A stretch of DNA of 64,000 bases from Guyanagaster necrorhizus (taxonomy: Eukaryota; Basidiomycota; Agaricomycetes; Agaricales; Physalacriaceae). Where the stretch lies: assembly GCF_019112545.1 (NCBI RefSeq), contig NW_025064892.1, positions 787,921-851,920 on the forward strand, in the 5' to 3' direction. Of this stretch, positions 1-11,089 are shown one piece after another. How positions within the stretch are numbered: the stretch's first letter is position 1; every line of letters starts with the position of its first letter. The notes below the pieces were generated by a model, which saw only the letters and a program-made list of their open reading frames with translations, did no database searches and was not told the origin of the DNA. A program made the translations under genes and the position numbers.

Positions 1-1054
1 GTTCGAGACGTCGTGGTTCAATGACTGGCACTGGAGCTGGTGTTGGTGTCGGCTTCGAGCGTTTAGCGGGTCTGAGGTCAAAATCCTCGACGTCGGGAAT
101 AGCCCGTTTGGGAGTTGGTTTGGCTGGTTTGGATGGCGCGGCTTTGGTCTGTTTCGGCGGAAGATCGGCTTTGGGTTTAGGAGCTGCTTTGGTCGACCTT
201 GGGACAGCTGATTTGACTTGTTTGGGAGGTGATGGAGGTCTTGGAGGAGAAATGGTCACTTCCCCTTTCTTTTCGTCGTGTTGTGGTCCGAGAGGGATGT
301 TTTCGACTAGCTCCTCAAGGTCTGCATCGTTGAGATCCCGGCGGGTATCCTTTGTAGGCTTGGGCTTCGCTGCTGGACGAGAGGAAGAGGCCTGGGTATA
401 AGAAGCTGACGGCGGCCGTGAAGGTGCAGACGGCCGGGCTGTACCATGTGTTAGAGCAAATGAATGAAGACAGGACAAGGATACGCACTTTCTACAGGTG
501 CCCCTGTTCGCTTTTCAGTGTAGTCGACAGTCAAGACAGAGTCAAGCTTTTCGAGAGAGAATCTCTGTGGGCAAAGGGTGAGTGGCACATCGACGACGGC
601 GATGAGTGGCGTACCCCGGTCTGTTCGTCAAAGATGAGCACACAGGCATAGTCCTTGGCTGCATTCTCGTTACCATTGAAGACATGGACCTCTCCCGGCT
701 GCGTGGCTTGTTAGTGAGGTTGAGAAAGCTGTAAAGTGGCACTCTGACCTGGGTGCTGGGGTGCTCCACGGTGACGGACGCACTATCGCCCTGGCTCTTA
801 CGGACCTCGAGAGTACCGGATTTTGTGGTATCAACTGACGACGGCTTGAAGTTGTCTGTCTGGAGTCAGTCGACGAGCAGAGCAGATCAAGACAGCGACG
901 AACATCGCAGCGAATAAAAGTCACGAAGGGGCATATTCGATCGCTTGGCAGGTGCGCCCTTGCGTTGGCGAAGAAGGCGAGACAACGACGTTCCAATGGT
1001 GACATCATGGAGGCCGGGCGGCAGCGCAAAGGCGGTCGTCGTCGACGACGCCAT
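1..1054 (-). CDS. EAF: ELL-associated factor (EAF), RNA polymerase II elongation factor, 3' end cut by window
   Basis: The spliced product begins MASSTTTAFALPPGLHDV and matches the EAF N-terminal family: an 'IGTSLSRLLRQRKG' stretch, 'DFYSLRYNFKP' (residues 45-55), 'GEVHVFNGNE' and 'FSLEKLDSVLTVDYT'. It then turns into a low-complexity Ser/Pro/Lys-rich tail with an acidic 'DLEELVENIPLG' segment, typical of EAF proteins. Exons: 904-1054, 749-855, 615-698, 489-564, 1-438. Introns of 48, 50, 50 and 50 nt all start GT and end AG, most with a CTAAC-like branch site, and their phases join without a break (285 aa visible). In other eukaryotes EAF binds ELL and stimulates Pol II elongation in the nucleus. 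The start at 1054 was chosen because the family similarity begins there; an in-frame ATG lies upstream at 1114. The gene lies 150 bp downstream of NOP58 on the same strand. Identification is by motif recall, not a database search. Confidence 0.88.
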
Positions 1055-1204
1055 CGACGTTAAAAGGAGAAAAGAACAAACTCGTTGCACTGCTATTTCA
1101 ATTATCCGAAACAAGTAATCTAGCCCAAAAAGGGTTCATCCGGGCCGTCGATACCGTTGGTCTTTTAAATATATACTCTAATAGCTACTCGAAAACAAGA
1201 TGGC
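1055..1204 (-). promoter_or_regulatory. NOP58-EAF intergenic region
   Basis: A 150-bp gap between the NOP58 stop codon and the EAF start, both on the minus strand. It must hold the NOP58 3' UTR/terminator and the EAF promoter. An AT-rich stretch lies at about 1165-1195. No further element is recognisable. Confidence 0.4.
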
Positions 1205-3217
1205 CTAGTCTGATGATTTCTTCTTCTTTTTTTTGGGTGACGAGTCGACGTTTGTCTCCTTCACAGCTGCCTTTTCTGCCTTACGAGCCTTTTTCCGTGC
1301 TTTCCTTTCCTCTTCGGTTTCCTCCTGGTCGAAATAAGTGTCAACAAACAAAAAAGGAGGGAGCAATATATCCAGACCTTCTCTTCATGCCCGTTAACAA
1401 CCTCGCTTTCCCTCCGCTTTCTCTTCTTGTCCTTCTTGTCCTTCTTCTCATCCTCTTCAACACCGTTCATCGTCACAACCCCATCAGCATCCCCGCCCTT
1501 CTCCTTTTCTTTCTCCGCCTTCCGCTTCGCCCGTTTCTCCTCCTTTGACTTCTTCTTCTCCTCTTTCACATCCAACACAGCTTGAACAGCGATCTCCATC
1601 GGATTCTCCCGCTGCGTCGACACGAAATCCACATCATCAGCCTTAGTGTTATAAGTCTTCGTCTGCCCCGACATGTCAAAGCGCTGCTGCTGCTTCCCAC
1701 TCCCGGAAAACCGCCGCACACCAGTAGCCCCATCCTCATACTCCATTGCGCGCAATCGCGATTCAAGCTTGGCCCGGTGCGCGAGTCCTATTGACGGCGC
1801 ATCCGGCGCAGATTTCCCGTCAGAGTCCGCCAGGGCATCCAGGCGTATTGAAAGTGCAGCTTTAGTGGCGACCATACGTGCCATTTTGCCCTTTAGTTTC
1901 GGAGGCGCCTGACCGATGAGCGACGCGTGGTATATCAGGCCGTACTTGGGGGTATCGTGCTTGGTTTTGAGTGCACGAAAGAGGGCTTTTTCGGCCCCGA
2001 GGATTTGGACCGTGCTGGCTGGGTGTTTGGCGAGGTTCATGAGGCTCCCGGCATGTGAGATGAGTCGGGCCCCGACGAGCTCACCAACAAGAACGGTGAG
2101 GTTGGGCGCGATGGCATTCATACGATTTCGGAGGTACTCTGAGAGTTGTGCTCGATAGGCGGAGATGGAAATGACCTGGTCGCAGAGGGAGCGGATGTGG
2201 GCAATGTCGGAGTCGGATATTTCGGTTCCCATTGAGATTTCGGCGGCGGCTTTGACGGCTTGCTCGAGGTCTTCGGGTAGTATTGTGGCAAAGGAGGTGG
2301 ATAATGCATTAGTACGGAAGCCTGGAAAATAGCCCCTCAGTTTCAGAAGAAAAAAAAAACTTGACTTGAATGCATACCCATATGTTTGATCACCTTTGCA
2401 TAGGCATTGTTGTCGACAATGATTTTGGCGAGTTCAGGGAAATGCCATCCATACCATTCCTGCCCAAGGTTAGTAACAATTTTACAGAAAAGTAAACGAC
2501 AAACCTTGACACGCATAGCATATATGTTGATTTCCTTGTCAAGGTCATCGAGAAGGGCAATTGCTTGCACAATCATAGTGTCCACCTTGTCAGGTGAGAA
2601 TTTTATTTTAAAACTAGAAGTTGGAAAGTCAACACATGCCACAAATACCTAGAAAACGGCACGTACCGAGAAAGCGAGTGACTGAGACCAAGGCTCATGG
2701 TCGACAGATCCTTCGGGTCCAGCCCATCCAGTAATGACGCGAGCTGCCCCCGAATGCCACGAAAGAGATCCATATTTGATGCACCAGCGGCGGTTTTTAT
2801 GCTCAGCAAGTCTTTTATTGTGGTCGCTGCAAGGCGAGTTAACACATAAAGGTGCATCTGAAGAGACGACAGCGTACCCAAATGCGTTTCAGCTACGAGC
2901 AACGACTCTTTCCCCTTTCCTTTACCTACCACTTCGTCACTCAAGAACTTTTTAAGCCCAGGCCCGACTTTTCCGTCTTGCAGAGCCGTCATGTCTTCTA
3001 CCGCCGTCGCCGTTGTTGTAAATCTGTGAATGGCCTTGAGCTTCAGCCTACAGTACTGGTAAGCGTAGCACAACCACAGACAGAGAGCTGATACTTACAG
3101 CTTGTTGGCCTTTTCAGGTGTCTCGAACTCCTTCCAGATGTTCTGGTCATCTGGTGTCGCAGACTTTGACATTTTGAAGAGACAGTAGCCCATTGCAGTC
3201 TCGAAGAGCACCAGCAT
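1205..3217 (-). CDS. NOP58: NOP58, box C/D snoRNP core protein
   Basis: The spliced 567-aa product starts [18 protein letters not shown], the NOP5 N-terminal signature. It continues through '[17 protein letters not shown]', '[21 protein letters not shown]' and '[14 protein letters not shown]' (coiled-coil/NOSIC region). The Nop domain holds '[16 protein letters not shown]' (about residues 291-306) and '[13 protein letters not shown]' (about 320-332). A Lys/Glu-rich nucleolar tail ends in a run of Lys and SSD. Exons: 3099-3217, 2878-3047, 2667-2826, 2505-2613, 2378-2459, 1378-2321, 1205-1324. The six introns are 45-56 nt, all GT-AG with consistent phase. NOP58 pairs with NOP56 and fibrillarin on box C/D snoRNAs for 2'-O-methylation and 18S rRNA processing. 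Length is normal for a fungal NOP58 and no break is seen. The start codon lies only about 170 bp from the first transposon sequence. Confidence 0.97.
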
Positions 3218-3389
3218 CGTGGATAACCAAGAGGGGTGGCTGGGAGGGCGGGACGCGTTTAGTATGTATGAGGATAAGGTGTTGAGAAATTTATTCCAAT
3301 TTTTCCCACAGATGTCCGTGGGAGCTATATGCTATTCTGAGTTTCCACCCAGACGCTTCCCGGACCGAGGAGCCTGGCGGCTCGGAAGT
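3218..3389 (-). promoter_or_regulatory. NOP58 upstream region, truncated by a copia LTR
   Basis: These roughly 170 bp separate the NOP58 start codon from the copia LTR. They retain CG dinucleotides and a GC-rich composition, unlike everything to the right. No TATA box is evident. Any further upstream promoter element would have to lie inside the transposon sequence. Confidence 0.5.
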
Positions 3390-3716
3390 TGAATTTCAGC
3401 ATTCATTAGTCAAGCAGGAAGAGACCGGATCAATAAATATGTGTGATATAGAGGAAGATGAAAGCTAATAATGCAATGTTAGTGAACTACAAGATACAGT
3501 AAGTTATGAGTACAGTGAAAATTATTGTAATGTTCACTCCAACTGTGTCAATCAACAGATGGGGTGAGCAACTGATAGGTACATAAATGATATGATAGAT
3601 AAAACATTTTAAATGGATACAAACGTGATGAAGGTCAAAGAAAAATGGTACTATATGCATATTGTCACAAATGTCACAGCAACACATTTGATCATGCATT
3701 GCTCAAAACTCCAACA
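3390..3716 (-). repeat. Probable 3' LTR of a Ty1/copia element
   Basis: Read on the minus strand, the copia polyprotein tail is followed by a purine-rich tract and then an LTR-like start, TGTTGGAGTTTTGAGC, at 3716. The outer end is placed near 3390, where the sequence changes abruptly to CpG-containing host DNA. The end is approximate because the partner LTR and TSD are not in the window. Confidence 0.55.
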
Positions 3717-4060
3717 CTCCCTCTCAAACATGGCACTGTAAACCAAGTTTGTTTACAAAATGCTTCACCTTTAGAGAAGGTAAAGGCTTTGTGAGGATAT
3801 TGGCCCCATATCTGATGTTGGACAGTAGATTAACTGGATTTTACTATCCTCTATTACCCAGTGAATGAAATAAAAATAGATGTTAATATGTTTGATGCAT
3901 AGATGATATTATTGGTCTTTTGCAAGTGAAATTGCTGACTGATTATCAGATAACAATGGAACAAACTGGATCAGACTCAGAAATAGCTGTCCAATATGAG
4001 AGTATAGCCACAAGGCTTCTTTTGATGCATGCATAAGTGCCACATATTCACTCTCAGTGG
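3717..4060 (-). pseudogene. Ty1/copia RNase H C-terminal part
   Basis: On the minus strand the frame reads TTESEYVALMHASKEALWL, then LLSDNQSAISLAKDQ and, past a stop, a degraded 'KHINI.YFIHWVIEDSKIQLIYCPT' tail. This is the copia RNase H C-terminus (STTEAEY, DNQSA and KHIDI motifs). It is broken by stop codons and by insertion of LTR-A copy 1 directly before the TTESEY motif. The rest of the domain resumes at 5472. Confidence 0.85.
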
Positions 4061-5471
4061 TGATGTGCTTGATAACAGCTAAGTGACTAAGAGATGTGAA
4101 TAAGGAATGAACTCTCAAAACACCAACACCTAATCACTCAATATACAATCACCAAATACAGTTGAGGTTGGTTGTTTCAAGTACAATAGAAGCACTCTTG
4201 CAGTCTTAAATAAAATCAAAGAAACAGTCAATAAAGACAGTTATTCAACTCTATCTTGCTTTCAAAGATGCAATACTCATGAGGATAGTTTATTGCAATG
4301 TTTAAGTATAATTAGGACTTAGAATCAATGCACAATTGAGCTCCAAATCAACTTAGAATATTCTGAAACCCAATAAACTCTGAAACCCAAATACTAAGTC
4401 TATCAAGCACTTAGGCTTGACTAGCTGCACTCTTAGCTGGCTAGTGGTCCTCAAAACTGAAGAACTTGTATTTTGATGCTGAAACCCTTATAGTTTGAAA
4501 CCCAAATTAATCTAAAACCCAAAATACAGTTAATATTCCAATCCAATCCTCTCTAAGTGACAAAGCAACTTAAATAAATCACTAAGTCAAAGCAGAACTC
4601 AAAAACTGTTGTCCCAGAGACTAACTACAGTGAGCTAGAAGGCCTGAATGTGAGGGTGGGTCACTTGCTTGCTATTTCCCCCTTTCCCTACTATTATACA
4701 TAAAAAACAGGTACAGAATCTATAAATAAAGTGTCCAAAATAATATTTCTCCTGTTTGAGGCAGAATCAGGCTACTATTTCAGATTGACAGTGCTCCTGG
4801 ACTCTCCTAGGTCTGTTCAGATCTATCTGGCTACTGCACAGCTTTATTTTAAGCTTACAGTGCCTGCAAGTATCTAACTCCTTTCTGTTTACTCAGAGTT
4901 TTAATCTCCTGAGTTATTCTTAGTAGCTTGATCAATCAGACCTGATCATGCTCAACTGACTAATCTTATCCACTCTATTCCTCTCAATTCTAAGTCTTTT
5001 AGATCACCTGACATCTGGAAATTCTGACTTAGGCATTTGAGTTGAAACTCAGAGTGCTAGCCACAGATTATTAGGTCTCACTTTCTACTGCTTCTGGATG
5101 ATGCTGTCTTTACTCAATACTCTACAACTGGCTATGGTATTATACTTCTAGCTGTCTTAGAATATACTTGTCTTAGTGGCATATAAAATTGACTTCATTT
5201 GAGGTACTATTTCTAAGTCCAACTTGGATTTAGTATTTTCCAAGATATAGTGCTGAACTTTTCTAAGTTCAAACTTGACTTAGAATTTTTATCCTTATGC
5301 CATGTTATTTTACAAAGTCCCCTTTAGACTTAGTATTGATGACTAGCATGACTATTAGCTTGGAGCCTTTGGCTATAGTCCTCAAGTGGCTAGTCTTACA
5401 GTTACTAGTGTATCTTATTGTATTATACTGGATTAGCAAATTATAGAGCTGAATATGTATATGGTGTATCA
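4061..5471 (-). mobile_element. LTR-A copy 1, solo-LTR-like element, 1,411 bp
   Basis: This segment splits the copia RNase H reading frame and is flanked by the 4-bp duplication GTGG (4057-4060 and 5472-5475). Joining the flanks restores the STTESEY motif. Read on the minus strand it starts TGATACAC and ends CACATCA, the TG...CA ends of an LTR. It is colinear along its whole length with 17781-19196. No coding frame is found; a TATAAATAAA-like stretch sits near 4719. A solo LTR of a family absent from this window is the best reading; a non-autonomous LTR element is the alternative. Confidence 0.75.
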
Positions 5472-5571
5472 GTGGTGGACAAAGAAATGATTTCTTATCT
5501 CTTAGAACTCCAGGATATAGCCTCTTCATTAACTAAGATAGCAATCTTTGGCTATATTGTCATCTGCATCT
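5472..5571 (-). pseudogene. Ty1/copia RNase H N-terminal part
   Basis: The minus strand reads '...DADDN...' and then NEEAISWSSKRQEIISLST, matching the copia 'YSDADWA ... GGAISWSSKKQ..VALST' block that directly precedes the TTESEY motif at 4060. Part of the domain between the two motifs appears deleted. The limit at 5571 is where I lose copia similarity. Confidence 0.75.
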
Positions 5572-7266
5572 TGTCATAATTTTAACCTCTAATCATGATC
5601 TGCTGATGCTTAGTAAGCTAATATAATACTAGCAAACTCTCTGGATAGAGAAATATGTGTTTGCATCTGCAAGATCTTTTATAAATGCAAGAGAGAAATC
5701 CACTCATTCAGAACAGATCCAATAGAATCTGTTAGGAATACAGACTCACTGGCAGAATAAGCTCTGGCTGTGAGAACAGATAGACAAGATGTGAATGTGA
5801 TAAAAAGAGGATGAGAAAATTGAGAAAGCTCTAAGCTATCTGCTGTGCAATACTAGGCTCAAAGGCTTCTGAGTACACCTGTAGCTTCTGCTTACTGAAG
5901 ACTAGTGAAAATTTATTCCTTAGCTTTGTACTGTAAAAGTTAGTTCTCATCTATATAGAATGTTTCTCTTTAAATATTGAAACCCTCAGATCTGCATCTG
6001 CATCTGCTGCAGCTCCTATGAGCACCCTGATTACTCCTCTCCTGAATCTCAGTTTGATCTGTATTGGCATGATACTACTAACTTATCTTGTGGATTCACT
6101 TTTCTTGGTCAAATCAGCCATACCTTTCATATCCAGTGCCATTCCAAATAGCTTTATAAGACTATCTGATGCCACTGACCAATCTGTCTCTGACAGATTA
6201 AACATCCACTTATGTGTATGCCTCTGATCAAAAACTATTCACATCTGAGTGCAGGTATAACACTAAAATATTATAGCATGATACATTTAGAGAGCAGACA
6301 GTAGATGCTCATCTGCCTCATATTGCAGATTGTTATTCACACAGGGATGTGTGGGTTTCTGGGCAGATCATATAGAGATTCTGTTCTTAAGCATAGATAG
6401 GATGACAGTTCTTTGCATTTTAAAAGTGGAATGCTTGCTATTCAGTTTTCTTGGTGCTGTGATGGTGATAAGCCTCTAGGCTCTGGATGCTCTGAAATCA
6501 CAGGCCTTAATAATAATTTTTGACTTCAGCCTTTAAATGGGCTTTCAGTAAACCAATTGTTGCAAGTTCAATGCAAGCTCATTCATCATAAAGTTCTCAT
6601 TACTCATGAACTTTCTACTGTGATGCATATACAAGGATTACTGCAGATGCTTAAGCTATTCACAGCTAGCAAATGAAAGGCTAGTATACTACAGAGGACT
6701 AACTATATATTTGGTTAGAGATTTGTAAGGAATATTAAAAGGACTAGTGTACTATTGGCTATGCAAACTTTTAAGTATGCTATACTTAGTATAATTCTCA
6801 CAGCTTTGAAGGCTTCATATTACAAATAGTTTACTATGCTTACTAAGCTTAGTACTGCAGTTACCAAAGCTGTTTAAAGTAGCATACTTAGTATTAGTAA
6901 ATGAGTAGTATAAGTAGAGTACTATATAGTACAAGAGAGACATTATAGAGATCAGAAGTGTGTTGCTTGCCTATAAGTACCTTACTTTAGACATTTTCTA
7001 TATCTGATATATATATCTAAAGTTATAGTTCTCTATAGCTCTTAGAGAAATAACAGCTAGCAAACTTTCTGATCACTATACAGTTGTTAAAACTTTGAGT
7101 GCTTACCTCTGCTGCAAAAACCATGCTAAAAAACCTTTGCAGATTACTCTTGTATGGTATTCTTGATATTTTAAGTTTGCTTGCATACATGTGTACTTTA
7201 GAGAGCAATCTGAAGCTATGATTGAGCCTCTTAGCCACTAACAACTTAATACAATCATTTTGAACC
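5572..7266. other. AT-rich decayed sequence, no recognised domain
   Basis: I see no domain I can name in these 1.7 kb. Reading frames are short and broken. They may be copia internal sequence too decayed to read (a minus-strand stretch at about 6000-6240 has a protein-like composition). The left edge, TGTCATAATTTTAACCTCTA, resembles the start of the GypE LTR at 7267, so a fragment of that LTR may be present. Direct repeats of short AGTAT-rich motifs occur at 6700-6950. Confidence 0.3.
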
Positions 7267-7577
7267 TGTCATGATTTTAGTCTCTAAATCATATCCAGCC
7301 AAGGCTTAGTTTGAGATCACTAAGACTTTTTTATACAGTATTTAAGTCAGTAGTATACAGTGATATACTCTAATCTCGAGTTAAGGTCTATATACTGACT
7401 AAACTCTTTGATTCTTGGTGTGACTACTTCTGTTATCTTTCACACTGACAGACATACTCTACTGATCTCTCTATCTCACCTCTATTATTCTCATTATCTT
7501 ACTTTATCATCAGTTAGTGTCAGACCCTGGCAGTTGCAGTGCTTAGGCATTTGTAATTCTTTAGTTGTTATCTGACA
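7267..7577 (+). repeat. 5' LTR of GypE#1
   Basis: 311 bp running TGTCATGATTTTAG...TTATCTGACA. It aligns over its second half with the LTR at about 37779-38352. A TATTTAAG box (7339-7346) lies 33 nt before AATCTCGAGTTAA (7372-7384). Allowing C/T and G/A changes, that sequence is complementary to the TTTAGCTTAAGACT that follows the LTR at 7578. Confidence 0.7.
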
Positions 7578-7634
7578 TTTAGCTTAAGACTTCTCATGCT
7601 CCAGTCTAAAGACTTTTGACTGAGGACAAAGTTT

Positions 7635-9039
7635 ATGAATATGTCACAGAGTAGTGACAAGAAGTGGCTGGAGAATCTGAGAGTACACTATTAGCAGATG
7701 AGGTATACTCAGATGGCTGATGCATAGTGGATAGTCTTGGAGAAAGAAGAAAGATACATTAGTATAGCCTCATCCAATTAACAGTTTATTGATGAGATGT
7801 AAGTATATATGCACATATAAGAGACTATCAAAGCTAAAAAAGAGAGACAGCACTCTGAAGTGGCAGATCCCTACACATCACTGTTTCAAATACTGCACCA
7901 GCTGCTATTGACTATAAGAAGCCAACATAGCTAAGATAGCTAAAACTCTTTCTATAAGTATTCTAAGTCATTGCCATTATTTTCAAGTGGCTTATTCACT
8001 GGCACTAGACAAGAAGATGCATCAGCAAGACTACTGGCTGAGTCAGCAGAATCTATTACACTCATAGTATCAACCTCAGCAGTGGCACTGTTGCCATAGA
8101 GACCATATTATGACAGATGATTGTGATCACTGCTCTGACTCCAAAACTCAGTCTTACCATCTGAATCAAATGAGCTGACACCCTGCCTCTCTGGTATTCT
8201 GAGAGCATGGATCTATGAGGCAATCTCAAACCCACAATTGTGAAAGAACTACTGGCATTGAGAGTAAGAGCTTAAACCTCAACCAGTTCTTCAACTAGTG
8301 CAAAGCATACTTTGAGGTCTATAGTATATGTTTTATATATTTTACTATAAGTGCTGGTGGATTCAGCCCATATCAGACCATCTTCTGCTCATTCAGATTT
8401 GAAGGCAAAGTATATGAGTAGTGAAATCACCAGAAACTCCACCTCTACAATTGACTCACTGGATGCTGGCAGTATCTATTATACTCTGATTTCAAACATG
8501 CAGTGACTAGCTGATTCAAGGAGAATGCAGAGATGAAACTCCAACAGATCAAGTGGAGAGCACTGAGACAGGTCAACTACAAGAATGCTAAAGTATTCTT
8601 CCAGGAGTTTAAGAAACTGGCATATCAGGCAGAAAAGTTAGAGAACAGTTCTGCTATGCTAGAGTAGATAGAGAACACAATCTATATCAATATTAAGAAC
8701 ATGATTGCATCAGAAGATAATGACATTCTGACCACATACAATGAATGGAAGCACTGAGTCCTGTGAATAGACTATCACTACTGTGTCAATATTGCAGAAA
8801 AATATAGCTATACTGCAGAGATAGGAAGTACCAACATGAGTATGATTAGATCACCCCAGAAGAGATCTGCACTGACAGGAGGTAATAAAAAGATCTCAAC
8901 TGATATAACATATAGAGACATAGAACAGCCAATAGATATAGATACTCTTCATAAGAAGAGAAGATGCTTCAATTGTGAGGAGAAAAGACATCTATTTCAC
9001 ACATGCTCAAAATTCTACTATTTATATATTCTATGTATC
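7635..9039 (+). pseudogene. GypE#1 gag, degraded
   Basis: Readable blocks include capsid-like 'FFQEFKKLAYQAEKLENSSAMLE' (about 8590-8665) and a terminal CCHC zinc knuckle, CFNCEEKRHLFHTC (8965-9006, CX2CX4HX4C). It aligns with the gag of GypE#2 (38440-40600) including the 'AYQAKK...QIENA' block. Many in-frame TGA and TAG codons break it. The zinc knuckle would bind the element's RNA. It ends at the GypB#1 insertion. Confidence 0.8.
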
Positions 9040-9536
9040 TGTTAGAAATGTGTCAATCAATTGGGTTTGTGCATGTATGGAGACATGCAGAGTGCATGGG
9101 CATCAACAAAGCTATTGGCAATATTACTCTTGAGTCAAAGCTCAAGGATATGAATTGGCAGAACTCTATTTTTTCAGAGAAGTGAAAAGGAATATTCTTT
9201 GGAGCAGAATCCAATGGATGAGATAGAGAGGGACTGAAGTGAGCACAAAGCATAGATAGCTATTCAAGTTGATATTCAAACTGAGTAATTACAATAATCA
9301 TACATGGTTTATATACTGTTGGTAGTTAATTTTGAGTCAGGATCTGTTGAGTTCTGATATCAATTGTTCACTATTATTTTTGGAGTTTAGATACTACAAT
9401 GTGAAATATGGATGTGAAATGATAATGGTAAAATAAAATTGATAGTTAATGGGAAACAGGCAGAGTCTAGTGGGATGCAGTGATTAAATTCATGATTGGT
9501 TGAAGTGATGCAGAGGCCAGTAGCATATGCATAACA
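9040..9536 (-). repeat. 3' LTR of GypB#1
   Basis: 497 bp with TGTTAG...ATAACA ends, homologous to the GypB LTRs at 14374, 29518, 41213 and 56007. A polypurine tract (minus-strand reading of GTATCCCCCC, 9537-9546) lies directly upstream in the element's sense. Confidence 0.85.
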
Positions 9537-9619
9537 GTATCCCCCCATTAGCATTCTTGCTTTCAAGAGTGCAGATCCCAATGCCCAGTGAGGCCACATG
9601 GAGAATTATTGGTGGCTAT

Positions 9620-10990
9620 GGAAATCCTGCAACTTGATCTGCTATCACCATCATCTCTTACTTGATTATCTTTTTCTTGCCTTGTCAAAATGTCAACTGT
9701 TATAGCATATTGTTTATCAGTAACCTCTGAGCCCTTTGTGCAGACTCTGACATCAGTTTGTTCTGAAGAAGAAAGAGAGGAGTTCTAGTTAGACTAGCTT
9801 GCAGCAGAGAAGGATCATGCTGAGATGGTGGAGAGGCATAATTTGTGGAAGGTGGAGAAGATGAAGAGAAAATAGAAAGAGAGAACAAAGGCAGAGCATG
9901 TGGTCTGCACAGAAAAGATGGAGACCTTAAGGAGGGCAGCAGAGGAGCAGAGAGAGCAGAAAAGATTGAGAGTGAAGGAGGAGGCATGAAGGTTGGTGGA
10001 GGCTGAGAAAATAGAGAGAGCATAAGAGGCCATAGAGGCTGAGGAGCAGGTGTGACTGGAGAGTGAGATGGCAGAAAAAGGTAAGTCTGTGCAGACTCCA
10101 GTGGAAAACATGGATTACCTTTGCAGGAGGATGCTGGCTGAAATGAGGTTGAGTCCAGCTGGATCTGAGGCATATTTGATAAAGGCTCCTTGAATTGAGG
10201 CAGAGTCCAAGAGTAAAGAAAGTGGAATATTGGATGCATCACAGGCCTGTCTTGAGCAGCTGAGAAAGAATATTTGACAAGATAAATAGAGAGCCACCGG
10301 ATCTGTTGAGGGGAGTAAAAAATGAAAGGTAAAGTTGGCTAGTTTTGTGGCTGACAGCAATAGCAAGAGCAGAGCTAGAGCTAGTCTCAGAAAAAGAGTG
10401 AGATTGGATATGGCAACTCTAGCAGAGGGTGAGAGAGAAGTAGTTGGAGAGTATAAGTGGTATGTTTCTTCAAGAGTCAGGTTATTAATTATCTTTCCAG
10501 AGCATTGTATCAGGTGTAGACAGAATAATACTCTCTGCTATATCCAGACTATTGCTGGGCATAGTCAAACTTGTGCATGCTGTAAGGTCAAGAAGACAGC
10601 ATGCTTGTTTAATTAGAGAAGCAGTGCTAGCAGCATTGTAGAGAATGCAGAGATCACTACTGCTCTTCAGAAAATCAATGGCAACATGAAGAAGTTGCAG
10701 AGCCAAGTGGACAAACTCATGAAGGAGATAATAGATTAAGTGGATAAGTTAGCAGAGGAGGTGGCAAATATCCATAGGACTGGAGAGTTTGCTGGATGAC
10801 TATATATCAGATATGAGATCTCTGATAGACCTTATATCATCTGACTTGAAGGCTTGGGTGGTGGCTTGCATGGAGTTTCAGAGTGTAAGAGAGTCAGAGG
10901 TGAAGGAATTGAAGAGGACAATGAGGAGGCATCTGGATGAGGATATGGCAGAGTTGAGAGAGATGAGAGTAGAGCAAGTTTTTTGAGTAT
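9620..10990 (+). pseudogene. GypB#1 antisense accessory gene with a Zn2Cys6 cluster
   Basis: A gene on the strand opposite to pol, between pol and the 3' LTR. The N-terminal part is Glu/Lys/Arg-rich, probably coiled coil (broken in several frames at 9760-10330). Next comes a basic stretch and then the cluster CIRCRQNNTLC...CACCKVKKTAC at 10506-10604. Its spacing is CX2CX6CX11CX2CX6C, exactly the fungal Zn(II)2Cys6 (Gal4-type) pattern. A coiled-coil-like tail follows ('ALQKINGNMKKLQSQVDKL'). A likely intron ends at TTTCCAG (10500); the 5' site is GTATGT at 10460 or GTATAA at 10451, and the frame joins cleanly at neither, so the copy has an indel here. The homologue in GypB#3 keeps the cluster and a clean intron. 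The function is unknown; DNA binding is inferred only from the cluster. Confidence 0.6.
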
Positions 10991-11089
10991 CAGTCCTTTC
11001 TCCTGAATGATTTATCTTATTTCTTGTATTTTTATATAACTTGGTATAGTGAATAACTGGAGCCTAGTGAGCTCAACAAAATATAATTA

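Larger units (their letters stand above)
7267..9039 (+). mobile_element. GypE#1, Ty3/gypsy element, left part (5' LTR and gag)
   Basis: A plus-strand gypsy element with a 5' LTR (7267-7577), a self-complementary primer site and a degraded gag ending in a zinc knuckle. It is cut at 9039 by the 3' LTR of GypB#1, whose other end is not in the window, so the rest of GypE#1 would lie beyond the right edge if the nest is intact. Confidence 0.7.

Noticed and set aside
21..401. 126-aa plus-strand open frame at the left edge
   Set aside because: It is the antisense of EAF exon 5, whose minus-strand frame joins properly to the upstream exons.
1213..2158. Plus-strand open frames across NOP58
   Set aside because: They are shadows of NOP58 exons; the minus-strand frame encodes the Nop domain.
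5730..5760. TGTTAGGAATACAGACTC as a GypB LTR start
   Set aside because: Only the first ten or so bases match the GypB LTR end; the following sequence does not, and no matching other end or TSD was found.
9700..10242. 180-aa minus-strand Ser/Pro/Leu-rich open frame
   Set aside because: It is the antisense of the coiled-coil part of the GypB#1 accessory gene; the plus strand has the zinc cluster and the splice signals.
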